Shown one piece after another: positions 42,697-50,522 of a stretch of DNA of 64,000 bases. Each line of letters opens with the position of its first letter. Positions within the stretch are counted from its first letter, which is position 1. The notes beneath the pieces are model-generated. The model searched no databases and was not told the origin of the DNA. It worked only from the letters and a program-made list of their open reading frames with translations. The translations under genes were made by a program, and so were the position numbers. The stretch comes from Streptomyces mirabilis (GTDB lineage: Bacteria > Actinomycetota > Actinomycetes > Streptomycetales > Streptomycetaceae). The DNA is taken from the NCBI RefSeq assembly GCF_039503195.1, contig NZ_JBCJKP010000001.1:4960001-5024000 (forward strand). Reading direction: 5' to 3'.

Positions 42697-43557
42697 ATGA
42701 GTTGGGTAGACGTCCAGTCAAACCGCCGTACTGGCTGGTTCACTGGTGTGATGTCTCCCAAGCGCCCGCGCTCACATCTGAACGCCGACTTGTCGGTCAC
42801 GAAAATTCAAGAGGCTTTCCTTTCTATGGGATGGAACGTAGAAATCTTGAACCAGGACTACGGCGAGGATCTCTTGGTCAGGATCTTCGAGGGAGAGGCA
42901 GCAACTCCCTACACCTTTTACGTCCAAGCCAAGTCCACAGACCGTATCCGAAAGCAGGGTGGTGGGCCCGTCAGATACCCCATCACTTTCGACCACCTAC
43001 AACATTGGCAAGAATTCTGGGACCCGGTGTTCCTTATGCTGTGGGAGCGGGAGAGCGGAGAAATAATCTGGGAAATGATCCAACAACCAGCTCTCCCCAT
43101 CGACACTTCCGGAAAGAAGGCCAAGGTATTAATCCCTCGAAGCAATAGAGTCGACCCGCAGGGGCTGGAGAAGATCCAGGCAAAAACTATTGCCCGGCAT
43201 CAGCGCCTGAAGCGGGAGCAGTCGGGAACCGAAGCTCTAATAGAAACCCTTGCCAACTACACCGGAGCGAAAATCGATTACCGCTCAGGGTCAGGAATCT
43301 TCACCATCACAGAGGAGGACGGCAAAATTGCGTTCGTCCTCTTCGGTCCACTTGGGAAACTCGCCACCGCCATGAGCGAGAGTCGCGGGATCAGCCTTGA
43401 GGAGCTGGTCGAGATTGCGCTTGTGGAACACGCGGAGGCGACGGAGACGCTCAGGTCAGGCAAGACGTACACGATGCATTGCAAAGATGGGAGTACTTTG
43501 GAGTTCTCCTCCGAAGAGGAATTCGATGCATTCTTCGAGAGAGATATATATGAATGA
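42697..43557 (+). CDS. DUF4365 domain-containing protein (AICE cargo)
   Basis: A 286-residue protein. From residue 19 MSPKRPRSHLNADLSVTKIQEAFLSMGWNVEILNQDYGEDLLVRIFEGE, with YTFYVQAKSTD, is the DUF4365 N-terminal pattern. That domain has a nuclease-like alpha/beta core with D/E-x(n)-QxK residues (GEDLLV...VQAKST). The C-terminal 100 residues are acidic. Codon use is strikingly different: many A/T third positions, far below the GC of its neighbours. ATG 42697 is used; ATG 42751 fits the domain equally well. DUF4365 is often found with defence genes, but the function here is unproven. Confidence 0.82.
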   Translation: MSWVDVQSNRRTGWFTGVMSPKRPRSHLNADLSVTKIQEAFLSMGWNVEILNQDYGEDLLVRIFEGEAATPYTFYVQAKSTDRIRKQGGGPVRYPITFDHLQHWQEFWDPVFLMLWERESGEIIWEMIQQPALPIDTSGKKAKVLIPRSNRVDPQGLEKIQAKTIARHQRLKREQSGTEALIETLANYTGAKIDYRSGSGIFTITEEDGKIAFVLFGPLGKLATAMSESRGISLEELVEIALVEHAEATETLRSGKTYTMHCKDGSTLEFSSEEEFDAFFERDIYE

Positions 43558-43692
43558 TTTCAGTGCGGCCTAGGAAATCACCGCACATCCCCTGCCTACG
43601 TGTGCCGCCTACCAGCCATTCCGAAACCGTCTTACGACGTTGTGCGGGAACGGTAGTCCGAGCTTGCGCGCTGGTGTACGAGGTCGTTGATA

Positions 43693-44247
43693 TCAGCGGA
43701 TAATGACAGGGGTGGAATCATCAAAGCCGTGGTCAGCGACGGCAGTTCGGCGCTGCGCCAGCCAACCGGAGACGCGGGGCCCCCCGTTCACCGCCCCCCC
43801 TTCGCGGACTGTGCGCACATACTCGAATCCCTGCTGGAGGTAGTACCGCTGGAGGGCCTCGTTCGTGGTCCACGCATCGAGCCGCAGCCATTTGGATCCT
43901 TCGCGGTACGCGCGATCCCCCGCCCAGTCGAGCAGCCGACCGCCAATGTTCTGGCCGGCACGGGTGCGGGCTACCGTCAGCTTGTTGATGAACCGGGACG
44001 GCTCATCCAACTCTGCCTCCGTCCATAGCCCTTCCTCAGCTTCCGACGTGAGCGTGATGGTGGCCACGGTCTCGTCACCGTCCATAACCATGAAGACAGT
44101 GTCTGCCTTGATGGTGGCGAGCAGTCGATCAGCCGGATACGGACGCTGCCACTGGTCGATGCCAAGACGGGTGAGCCAAGCCGCCGCCTCCTCTCGGAAG
44201 GCAAGCAGCTTGGCCACATCGTCCGGTTGAGCGGGGATGATTCTCAC
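43693..44247 (-). CDS. GNAT family N-acetyltransferase (AICE cargo)
   Basis: A 184-residue GNAT. NKLTVARTRAGQNIGGRLLDWAGDRAYREG (about 89-118) is the acetyl-CoA loop, and AWTTNEALQRYYLQQGFEYVRTV is the C-terminal motif. The N-terminus MRIIPAQPDDVAKLLAFREEAAAWL is typical. Its start overlaps the GntR regulator stop by four bases, so the two form one leftward operon under the same operators. The substrate is unknown; it could be an antibiotic or a protein. Confidence 0.88.
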   Translation of the reverse strand: MRIIPAQPDDVAKLLAFREEAAAWLTRLGIDQWQRPYPADRLLATIKADTVFMVMDGDETVATITLTSEAEEGLWTEAELDEPSRFINKLTVARTRAGQNIGGRLLDWAGDRAYREGSKWLRLDAWTTNEALQRYYLQQGFEYVRTVREGGAVNGGPRVSGWLAQRRTAVADHGFDDSTPVIIR

Positions 44248-45017
44248 TGAGGCTCGTTCTCACTCCGGGCGGACAGGTCGCCGATCTCGTAGTTCATCTG
44301 GTTCAAGTCGCCCCGGAACGTCGTGATGGTGCACCGGATGGGCCGATCTGTTGAGAAGCCCGTACGCGTCCAGAGCAGCACCGGCACCCCCGCTCCCATC
44401 TCCAGTAGGCGCGCTTCCTCCGGCGTCGGCATCCGCGCCGCGATCTCGTCGAAGTACCCCACCTGCTCGATACCTCGTTCAGCCAGGTACCGCGTGGTGC
44501 CCTCTTCGATGTCTCCTGGTTCAGCCAGTCGCGGCGACTCGTCGGCTAGCCACGCTGGATAGTAGGTCGCCTGAGTCGACCAAGGAACGTCGTCCACATA
44601 GCGATGACAGAACCGCAATACGGCCTTCGTACCTGCCGCGATCCTCAGGCGATCGGCGATCTCCTCCGACGCCGGCAGCATCTCGACGCGGAACGTCTGG
44701 TGCGGCCGTCGCCCTGCGTTGGTCACGTCGGTGTTGTACGCGTCGCCGTTCTGCGGGAAGTCCAAGTTCTCAAACTTAGACGCGTTCAGCTTGAACACCT
44801 CGTGTGACCGGACCTCATAGCCCAGCCCCTGGCTGGACGAGATCAAGCCCTCGCTGACCAGCAGGCTCAACCCATTCCGAACGGTGTTCCGGGAAGCGTC
44901 GAAGCGCTGCTGCAAGTCGCTCTCGGAAGGCAGCCGCGCCCCCGGCGCAAAGGTGCCGTTGGCGATCTCGCGGCGCAGGGCGTCGGCGACTTGCCGGTAC
45001 TTCGGCTGCTTGTTCAT
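44244..45017 (-). CDS. GntR family regulator (KorSA-like, UTRA domain)
   Basis: A 257-residue regulator. The N-terminal winged helix is KYRQVADALRREIANGTFAPGARLPSESDLQQRFDASRNTVRNGLSLLVSEGLI. The C-terminal UTRA domain contains RVEMLPASEEIADRL, RFCHRYVDDVPWSTQATYYPAWLA and LLWTRTGFSTDRPIRCTITTFRGD. In pSAM2-type elements KorSA of this family represses transfer and replication. ATG 45017 has GAGGG close upstream. Two copies of TGTACCAACAAG upstream are the likely operators. It diverges from the element's transfer operon. Confidence 0.9.
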   Translation of the reverse strand: MNKQPKYRQVADALRREIANGTFAPGARLPSESDLQQRFDASRNTVRNGLSLLVSEGLISSSQGLGYEVRSHEVFKLNASKFENLDFPQNGDAYNTDVTNAGRRPHQTFRVEMLPASEEIADRLRIAAGTKAVLRFCHRYVDDVPWSTQATYYPAWLADESPRLAEPGDIEEGTTRYLAERGIEQVGYFDEIAARMPTPEEARLLEMGAGVPVLLWTRTGFSTDRPIRCTITTFRGDLNQMNYEIGDLSARSENEPQ

Positions 45018-45043
45018 GCCCTCATCATGACGCACTCGCGCAA

Positions 45044-45055
45044 CTTGTTGGTACA
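45044..45055 (-). promoter_or_regulatory. GntR operator, copy 1
   Basis: CTTGTTGGTACA is the reverse complement of TGTACCAACAAG in copy 2. It is 26 bp upstream of the GntR start, where a repressor would block its own promoter. Confidence 0.65.
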
Positions 45056-45110
45056 TGCGGTCTCCAAACGCTTGACGACTCACCGTCCGTGGGTGCAGCA
45101 TCACTGCATC

Positions 45111-45128
45111 AGCTTGTACCAACAAGCT
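45111..45128. promoter_or_regulatory. GntR operator, copy 2
   Basis: AGCTTGTACCAACAAGCT: 7-bp inverted arms AGCTTGT / ACAAGCT around ACCA. It contains the 12-mer shared in inverse orientation with copy 1, placed 71 bp away centre to centre. Confidence 0.65.
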
Positions 45129-45623
45129 GAGCAGGTGGTGCAACACCATTGAGTGTGCCTGCCCTGCACTGACAGCGCCCGGCGGGTCCCGTGAAGACGG
45201 GAACCTCTTTTTGACCTGGGGTTACCGCGCTCGTCGGGGAGTGACTGCGCCTTGAGAACTGAACAGCGTGCTTGGACCGACGGGGTGAGATTCCCCGTCC
45301 CCGTGGCGACCCGGGTCAAGGTCGCCGGCGGCCACTTCCCCGCGCACCGGCTCTGGATAAATCCCTCGGGATCATCCCTCCATTCCTGGAGGTCAGCCCT
45401 TGGTGATGCCACCTGGTGCGCGCCGCCCTGCTGGCGTCAGAGCAGTGACGATGACGCGCCCGATTCACCGGCTCGGGACCGGTCCGCCGCAGCAACGGCG
45501 GACCGGTGAAGCCGATCCCTTCCGCCCCGGCATCCCGCCGCGAGGGCGCCGGATCGAATCCGGCCCGGGGTACTGCGGCCGTCCGGCCGCTGGCAAGTCC
45601 CGTAGCACGCAGAGGAGATGCAC
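45129..45623 (+). promoter_or_regulatory. structured leader of the AICE operon
   Basis: This nearly 500-bp stretch has no gene with coding character. At 45252-45271 it contains TTGAGAACTGAACAGCGTGC, which closely resembles the boxA-containing rRNA leader of Streptomyces. A strong hairpin ACCGGTCCGCCG / CGGCGGACCGGT lies at 45478-45507, and GCCGGATCGAATCCGGC at about 45550. It probably is a transcribed leader with regulatory structure. Confidence 0.55.
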
Positions 45624-45788
45624 ATGGGCGACAACAAGAGCGCTGCTGTCTTCAACTTCGGCGAGGGCGACATCACGTTCGGCGGGTCCGTGGTGATGGG
45701 CGACCAGGTCGGAGTGTCCGGCGGCGTCGTCTACGGCGACGTGGTCATGGGCTCCGCTGCCAAGTCCGAGGACACCGACGGCGAGTAA
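45624..45788 (+). CDS. small Gly/Val-rich repeat protein
   Basis: A 54-residue protein too short for many gene callers. ATG 45624 follows AGAGGAGA. The core alternates Gly-x-Val with FNFGEGDITFGGSVVMGDQV and GVSGGVVYGDVVMGS, a periodicity that suggests one or two turns of a beta-solenoid or an assembling beta-sheet. The C-terminus is acidic (KSEDTDGE). A terminator follows. It is the first gene after the long leader and could be highly expressed. I do not know its function. Confidence 0.75.
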   Translation: MGDNKSAAVFNFGEGDITFGGSVVMGDQVGVSGGVVYGDVVMGSAAKSEDTDGE

Positions 45789-45847
45789 CAGGCCTTCCCC
45801 GCCTCAACGCCGCGCGCATTGCACGCGGCATTTCACCAATCAACGGC

Positions 45848-45879
45848 GCACCCCCCGGAGCGGCTACTCCGGGGGGTGC
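45848..45879 (+). terminator. terminator after the small repeat protein
   Basis: GCACCCCCCGGAG / CTCCGGGGGGTGC, perfect 13-bp arms with a 6-base loop, followed by TGTC. It separates the small gene from the transfer operon, perhaps partially. Confidence 0.82.
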
Positions 45880-45915
45880 TGTCGGGCCGTACGACCTGTG
45901 AGAGGAACACGACCC

Positions 45916-46182
45916 ATGCAGGACATCGTCACTGTTCAGGAAGCCGTTACCGCGTTCGCCGAGTGGCGGGAGCCCACGGACGCCGAGCTGGACGCTATCG
46001 ATCGTGAGATGCCCGTCATCGAGGCGGAGATCGACCTGTTGGACGCGCAGATCATCGCCCTGGACCGCACCCCCAACGAGCTGGACACCCGCCGTATCCG
46101 CCGGGCCCGCAGCGTGGCGCTGGCCCTGCGGCTGGTGCTCGCGAACCGGGTCTCGCCGCTGGTTCCGGGGGTGGGCGCGTGA
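45916..46182 (+). CDS. DUF6284 family protein
   Basis: An 88-residue protein, MQDIVTVQEAVTAFAEWREPTDAELDAIDREMPVIEAEIDLLDAQI, then a basic helix DTRRIRRARSVALALRLVLANR. The acidic helix followed by a basic helix is the DUF6284 pattern seen in Streptomyces integrative elements. ATG 45916 follows GAGAGGAA. The following gene begins with a GTGA overlap on its stop. Role unknown. Confidence 0.82.
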   Translation: MQDIVTVQEAVTAFAEWREPTDAELDAIDREMPVIEAEIDLLDAQIIALDRTPNELDTRRIRRARSVALALRLVLANRVSPLVPGVGA

Positions 46183-46621
46183 GCACCCCCAGACGCTCGC
46201 CGCCGCGCACGCCGAGGTGAAGGCGGAGATCGCCCGCACCGACACCAAGACAGGCCTGCTGCTGGCGTTCGTCGGCGCCGTCCTCGCCGGCGCATGGACG
46301 GTCGGGCACGACCTGCCCCTGACCCGCCCCGCCCTCGCGGCCGGCATCGCGGGTATGGGACTGCTGGTCGCGGCGGCCGGTCTGCTGCTGCGGTCCGTCC
46401 GCCCGAACCTGCACGGCCGACACGGCTTCCCGCTGTGGGCGACGCTCACGGTCGAGGAGATCCGCACCACCCTCGCCGACGACCAGGCGGCGGACATCGC
46501 GGGACTGTCCCGGATCGCCGTCGCCAAGTTCACCGGTCTGCGCCGCGCGGTCGACCTGACCTGTGCGGGCGGCGCGCTGCTCATCCTCGCGGCCCTGCTC
46601 ACCCTTGGGGGTGCGGCATGA
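46179..46621 (+). CDS. PycTM-type (Pycsar effector family) membrane protein, 5' frameshift
   Basis: A membrane protein with AAAHAEVKAEIARTDTKTGLLLAFVGAVLAGAWTV, a second helix ALAAGIAGMGLLVAAAGLLL, and a last helix VDLTCAGGALLILAALLTLGGA. This is the layout of the Pycsar effector (PycTM) family common in AICEs. GTG 46179 overlaps the upstream TGA, as elsewhere in the operon, but its frame breaks at the run CCCCC (46186-46190). One more C gives MSTPQTLAAAHAEVK in frame. Without it the first usable start is GTG 46217 (134 residues). No cyclase gene is present. Confidence 0.8.
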
Positions 46622-47511
46622 ACCGCACGGGAAGGGTCCTGCTCGTGGCCGCGCTGGTCGCGGTCGTCGCGATGGCGTTCCGCGTCTCGTGGAACGCGTT
46701 GCGAGACATCGCCAACGCCATCGGCGCAGACCACACAGCCGCGACGCTCTACCCGTTCGTGGTCGACGGCCTGATGGCCCTCGCGCTGGTCGCGACCCTG
46801 GTTCTGGTCGGTCGGGACCGGACGTTCGCGCTGCGGGTGCTGGGCACCTACACGCTCGCCTCGCTGGTCCTCAACTACGTCCACGGGCTCGTGCCGAAAC
46901 TGCACGGCGCCACGGTCGACTGGGGACGGCTGGCCGACTGGGACCCCGCCAACTGGGCTCTCGTGCTGCTGGCCACCTCGCTTCCGGTCGGGTCGATCTA
47001 CTTCGGCTCCGATCTCGTCGCGAAGGTGCTGCACCACCGCCCCGCCCCGATTCCGACCCCGGACGCGAATGCGGAGGAATCCACCGAGACCGTGAGCAAT
47101 CGGTCTACGGCTGACCTCACGGAATCGACCCCGCAGCCCGTTCCCGCGGCTCCGGTGCGGATACCCGATCCGGTGGCCGTGGACTTCCTGAAGTCGGCTC
47201 TCCCCCTCAAGCCCGTACCGACCGCCCTCGCCCCGACTCCCGCCCCGGCGATCGAGCGGCGCGCGGTGGCCGCGGCCGAGTCGCCCCGCCCGCGCCGGGC
47301 AACCGGTCGGGTTCCGCAGGTCGCCCGATCGAGCCGGCCGAAGCGCACGCCGGATCAACTGCTCGCCGAGGCCCGCACAGTGACGGCTGATTGGCCGGAC
47401 GCGAAGCTCACGGCCGAGGGGATCCGCCTCGCGGTCCACACCTCCCCGGCGAACGCCCGGACGCTGCGCGAGACCCTGCGCTCTGAGCGGACCGGCAAGG
47501 CGGTCGCCTGA
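46618..47511 (+). CDS. DUF2637 (Spd-like) membrane protein
   Basis: A 297-residue protein. Four transmembrane segments lie in residues 1-140: RVLLVAALVAVVAMAFRVSW, PFVVDGLMALALVATLVLVG, LRVLGTYTLASLVLNYV and WALVLLATSLPVGSIYFG. A Pro-rich linker and a C-terminal helical domain (TPDQLLAEARTVTADWPDAKLTAEGIRLAVHTS) resembling a winged helix follow. This is the DUF2637 layout of plasmid-spread proteins of Streptomyces. ATG 46618 overlaps the previous stop (ATGA). It probably assists intramycelial spread of the element. Confidence 0.88.
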   Translation: MNRTGRVLLVAALVAVVAMAFRVSWNALRDIANAIGADHTAATLYPFVVDGLMALALVATLVLVGRDRTFALRVLGTYTLASLVLNYVHGLVPKLHGATVDWGRLADWDPANWALVLLATSLPVGSIYFGSDLVAKVLHHRPAPIPTPDANAEESTETVSNRSTADLTESTPQPVPAAPVRIPDPVAVDFLKSALPLKPVPTALAPTPAPAIERRAVAAAESPRPRRATGRVPQVARSSRPKRTPDQLLAEARTVTADWPDAKLTAEGIRLAVHTSPANARTLRETLRSERTGKAVA

Positions 47512-47927
47512 TGTCGGCCGCGTGGGGCAAGTGCTTCGACCCGACCGGCGCCCGCTACGGGGTGCCCACCTACCCGTGGCGCCTGGCCCCGGACGGACTG
47601 GCCACGCGCCGACAGTTACGGGCGCAGGGCCTGCGCCCCGGGGGCCAGCCGATCGCGGCGCAGACCATGCGGGTCAACCGGCGCGCGGGCGGGGTGCGGG
47701 TCGCCTACCTCTACCGCCTCGACCTCGCCAAGCCCGTCCGGCCCATGACGTCGCGGAAGTGGGGCGCGCTCGCGCTGGCGATGCTCGCCCGCCGCACCTG
47801 CCCCGAGTGCCACCTCACCTACAGCTACTGCATGCCGCGCTCCCTCGGCATGTGCGTGCTGTGCGCCTACCCCGACAACGCCCCGGAGGGTGCGTCATGG
47901 AACAGCTCCCCGCACACCGCCCGTTGA
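47511..47927 (+). CDS. RRQRL-motif zinc-binding protein
   Basis: A 138-residue protein. LATRRQLRAQGLRPGGQPIAAQ holds the RRQ(R/L)L-type motif, and RRTCPECHLTYSYCMPRSLGMCVLCAY provides two CxxC-like pairs for a zinc ribbon. This combination recurs in Streptomyces element operons. It may bind DNA or RNA; function unknown. ATG 47511 shares a base with the previous stop (TGATG), and the next gene begins inside it. Confidence 0.86.
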   Translation: MSAAWGKCFDPTGARYGVPTYPWRLAPDGLATRRQLRAQGLRPGGQPIAAQTMRVNRRAGGVRVAYLYRLDLAKPVRPMTSRKWGALALAMLARRTCPECHLTYSYCMPRSLGMCVLCAYPDNAPEGASWNSSPHTAR

Positions 47928-48268
47928 CGGTCGTCCAGCTCCCTGACGGCCAGCACGTCTACGCCGACCCCGCCGCGCTGCCCGTCCAGCAGATGGCCGG
48001 CCCGCAGGTCGTCCACATCCACCAGGCGCCCCCGGACCGCACCGTGCAGCGCGTGGCGCTCGGCTCCGGGGTCGGTGCCGGGGCGGTCGCGGCCGGCGTC
48101 TACTTCGGCCCGCTGCTCGTCGGCGTCCTGACCGCCATCGCCGCGAACCTCGCGATGCTCGCCTTCCTCGCGGCCGTCCTGGTCTGGGGTGTGGTCACCG
48201 TCGTCCGCTCGGTGGGCGGAAGCGACGGCAAGGCCGCCGCCAAGCGGCTCGGCCGCAAGGGCCGTTGA
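47897..48268 (+). CDS. DUF6251 / SpdD-like membrane protein
   Basis: A 123-residue protein. A polar N-terminus MEQLPAHRPLTVVQLPDGQHVYADP and a His-rich segment (PQVVHIHQAPPDR) precede two hydrophobic segments (VGAGAVAAGVYFGPLLVGVLTAIAA and LAMLAFLAAVLVWGVVTVV) and a basic end (AAAKRLGRKGR). ATG 47897 overlaps the zinc-binding gene by 31 bp. It resembles spread proteins of pSAM2-like elements. Confidence 0.82.
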   Translation: MEQLPAHRPLTVVQLPDGQHVYADPAALPVQQMAGPQVVHIHQAPPDRTVQRVALGSGVGAGAVAAGVYFGPLLVGVLTAIAANLAMLAFLAAVLVWGVVTVVRSVGGSDGKAAAKRLGRKGR

Positions 48269-48462
48269 TCCGAAACCCGTAGACGGCCCGCAGGGCTTCC
48301 GACCCCCCTCACGGGTGGGTCCAGACCCCCGGGCCGTGAACGGCCCTTCAGGGCCCCGCGAGGGGGTTGCACGGCCGGTTTTTCCGCCCCTCTACGCGCG
48401 CGTGCGCGTAGGGCCCCCACCCCTCCCCACCGCTCAACTCTGCAACATCGCAGGTCAGATGC

Positions 48463-48520
48463 GGTTGCAGGGGTTCAACCGGTGCTGTCGACGCAACCGA
48501 CAGCACCGCCCCCTGCAACC
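48463..48520 (+). promoter_or_regulatory. two-part hairpin upstream of tra
   Basis: Outer arms GGTTGCAGGGG (48463-48473) and CCCCTGCAACC (48510-48520) enclose inner arms GGTGCTGTCG (48481-48490) and CGACAGCACC (48498-48507). All are perfect. It ends 66 bp before the tra start. It could be a terminator, a tra leader or part of the cis transfer locus. The remaining 318-bp gap (48269-48586) has no gene. Confidence 0.65.
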
Positions 48521-48586
48521 CGAGCGGGCCGGTGCCGCCACGCAACGGCGCACCGGCCCTCATCCACGGTCTTGGAGGACCCTTTC

Positions 48587-50428
48587 GTGGACTGGAAGCA
48601 AGCATGGTCGAACACCACCAACACCACCAACGCGGCACTGGACTCGCTCGCCCCGGTGTGCGTTCCGTTCGCGGCCCGCTGGGACCTCGAGGCGGACCGG
48701 CGGGACAAGCTGCGCACCCCGGAACACCTCAAGGCGCTCATGGCCGCGCAGAAGGAGCACAACGCCGCGCGCTCCACGCACGCCACCGCCAAGTCGCAGC
48801 AACTCAGCGCGCGCGCCGCGTCGAACAATCCGTTCGCGGCCGGCCGCCGCGCCGCCCGGGTGGCGAGCAAGGCAGCCGCGCGGCACGAGCGTGACACCCG
48901 CGCCAAGCTCAAGGCCGCGCGGGTGAACTACCCAAACACCCTCAAGGCCCGCGCGATCCAGGCGCACTCGCTGCACACGGTGCCCAGCGTCGTCACGTCC
49001 GCGCTCATGTCCACCTCGCACCTGACGCTGTGGCCGGCCGCCACGTCCGCCGTGCTGATCGGCGCGAATGTGGCCGGTCTCGCGCTCGGCCGGCGCAAGC
49101 TGCGGGTGCCGGTGGATGAGTCGGTGTCGCTGGAAGAGCGTCAGCTCATGGAGCGTCTCGACCCGTCGTACTGGGTGGAGCACGCCCCCGACCGTGGTCT
49201 GTCGGGCACGGTCACCACGCCCCCGTCCATCGAGCCGGGCGGCATCCGCTGTGAGATCCGCCTCGACGGGACGTGGACGGTCAAGACGCTCACCGACAAG
49301 GCCGACTCCATCCGTGCACTGCTCGGTGTCCGCACCGCGCTGCGCATACGGATCACGTCCGCCTCGCGCGGCGGCTGGGCTGTCCTCACGTTGGCCACCC
49401 GGTCGGCAGCCGCGGGCGTCTCCTCGCTGTGGACCCCGGACCGCATCCCGACCGACCCGCTGGCGATGAGCCTCGGTCTGGACACCGAGACCGGGGATGA
49501 GGTCCTGATCCCGTTCGACGAGCGGCTGCTGGTGTCCGGCGCGTCCGGCACCGGCAAGTCCTGGTCGTTCCGCCCGCTCATGGCGACCGCCCACCTGCGC
49601 GGCGACCTGCTCCTCATCGACGGCAAGGGCGAAGAGGCCAACATCTGGGAGCACTCGTGCCGCGTCGCCGTGGAACGCGAGGAAATCACGGACGCCGTGG
49701 ATGACGCACACGCGGAGATGACCCGCCGCAAGGTCGACATGAAGCAGCGCGGCATCTCGGTCTGGGACGGCCGTCAGCTCACCGTGGTCGTGGACGAGGG
49801 ACAGGTGATCCTTGCCCTGATCAGCAAGGACAAGGACCGGCTGCAACGCCTGATCGAGCTGTCCTCGCTCGGTCGCTCGCGCGGTGTCGTCCTGTGGTGG
49901 GCGACGCAGTACCCGCTCACCGATGGCGGGGCGCCGGGCGTGCACAAGCTGATCGCGCCGAACCTGCTCACGCGGTTCTCGCTGCGGGTGGCCGGCACGA
50001 CACAGGCGCAGGTCGCGCTGGACGACTGCGCGCACTACGCCCCGCACCAGATCCCCGAGGGCCGCGAGTACCGAGGGCACGGCTACCTCAAGGGCTACGG
50101 CCCGCGCATGCTGCGCACCTGGACCCTGGACGACGCGGGCGTGCGCGCTCTGCCCAAGTCGATCTGGACCCCCGGCCAGACAACCGGCGGACAGTCCCCG
50201 CGACCGCTGCACCTGGTCAAGGAGTCCGCCGGGCAGCCGGCGCCCGGAAGCAATCGGGACAAGGTGCTGGCCGCCGTCCGGGCCGGCGCCCGTACCGCCA
50301 GCGACGTGGCCGACGCGACCGGTCTTAACAAGGGCACCGTCTCCCGCGAGATCAGGGCCCTGACCGCCGACGGAGCCGTGCACAGGACCGCCGACGGCCG
50401 GCTCCTGCCCGGCCAGCAAGCGGCCTGA
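48587..50428 (+). CDS. FtsK/SpoIIIE-type DNA transfer protein (TraSA-like)
   Basis: A 613-residue DNA translocase that would move double-stranded DNA between hyphae. The N-terminal 180 residues are helical, with a hydrophobic stretch (LTLWPAATSAVLIGANVAGLALG) near residue 150-170. The FtsK motor has Walker A GASGTGKS at about 318-325 and DLLLIDGKGEE, with TVVVDEGQVILAL as Walker B. The C-terminus is a winged helix (RDKVLAAVRAGARTASDVADATGLNKGTVSREIRAL), probably reading a clt sequence. GTG 48587 follows GGAGGA with seven bases between. Confidence 0.92.
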   Translation: MDWKQAWSNTTNTTNAALDSLAPVCVPFAARWDLEADRRDKLRTPEHLKALMAAQKEHNAARSTHATAKSQQLSARAASNNPFAAGRRAARVASKAAARHERDTRAKLKAARVNYPNTLKARAIQAHSLHTVPSVVTSALMSTSHLTLWPAATSAVLIGANVAGLALGRRKLRVPVDESVSLEERQLMERLDPSYWVEHAPDRGLSGTVTTPPSIEPGGIRCEIRLDGTWTVKTLTDKADSIRALLGVRTALRIRITSASRGGWAVLTLATRSAAAGVSSLWTPDRIPTDPLAMSLGLDTETGDEVLIPFDERLLVSGASGTGKSWSFRPLMATAHLRGDLLLIDGKGEEANIWEHSCRVAVEREEITDAVDDAHAEMTRRKVDMKQRGISVWDGRQLTVVVDEGQVILALISKDKDRLQRLIELSSLGRSRGVVLWWATQYPLTDGGAPGVHKLIAPNLLTRFSLRVAGTTQAQVALDDCAHYAPHQIPEGREYRGHGYLKGYGPRMLRTWTLDDAGVRALPKSIWTPGQTTGGQSPRPLHLVKESAGQPAPGSNRDKVLAAVRAGARTASDVADATGLNKGTVSREIRALTADGAVHRTADGRLLPGQQAA

Positions 50429-50447
50429 CCACCCCCGCGTACGAAAA

Positions 50448-50483
50448 CGGCGGCCCCAATCCGACCAAGAGCCGGGGCCGCCG
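50448..50483 (+). terminator. terminator after tra
   Basis: CGGCGGCCCC (50448-50457) and GGGGCCGCCG (50474-50483), perfect 10-bp arms with a 16-base loop, 20 bp after the tra stop and before the methyltransferase ribosome site. Confidence 0.75.
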
Positions 50484-50522
50484 CCAATCCAGCACGTCCA
50501 TAGCGAACTGGAGACCTCCAGC

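Noticed and set aside
45545..45575. GCCGGATCGAATCCGGC considered as a tRNA T arm
   Set aside because: No acceptor, D or anticodon arms can be folded around it; it is a simple hairpin in the leader.
48482..48586. 35-codon N-terminal extension of the tra gene
   Set aside because: It lies within the nested hairpin region; GGAGGA before GTG 48587 is a far better start.
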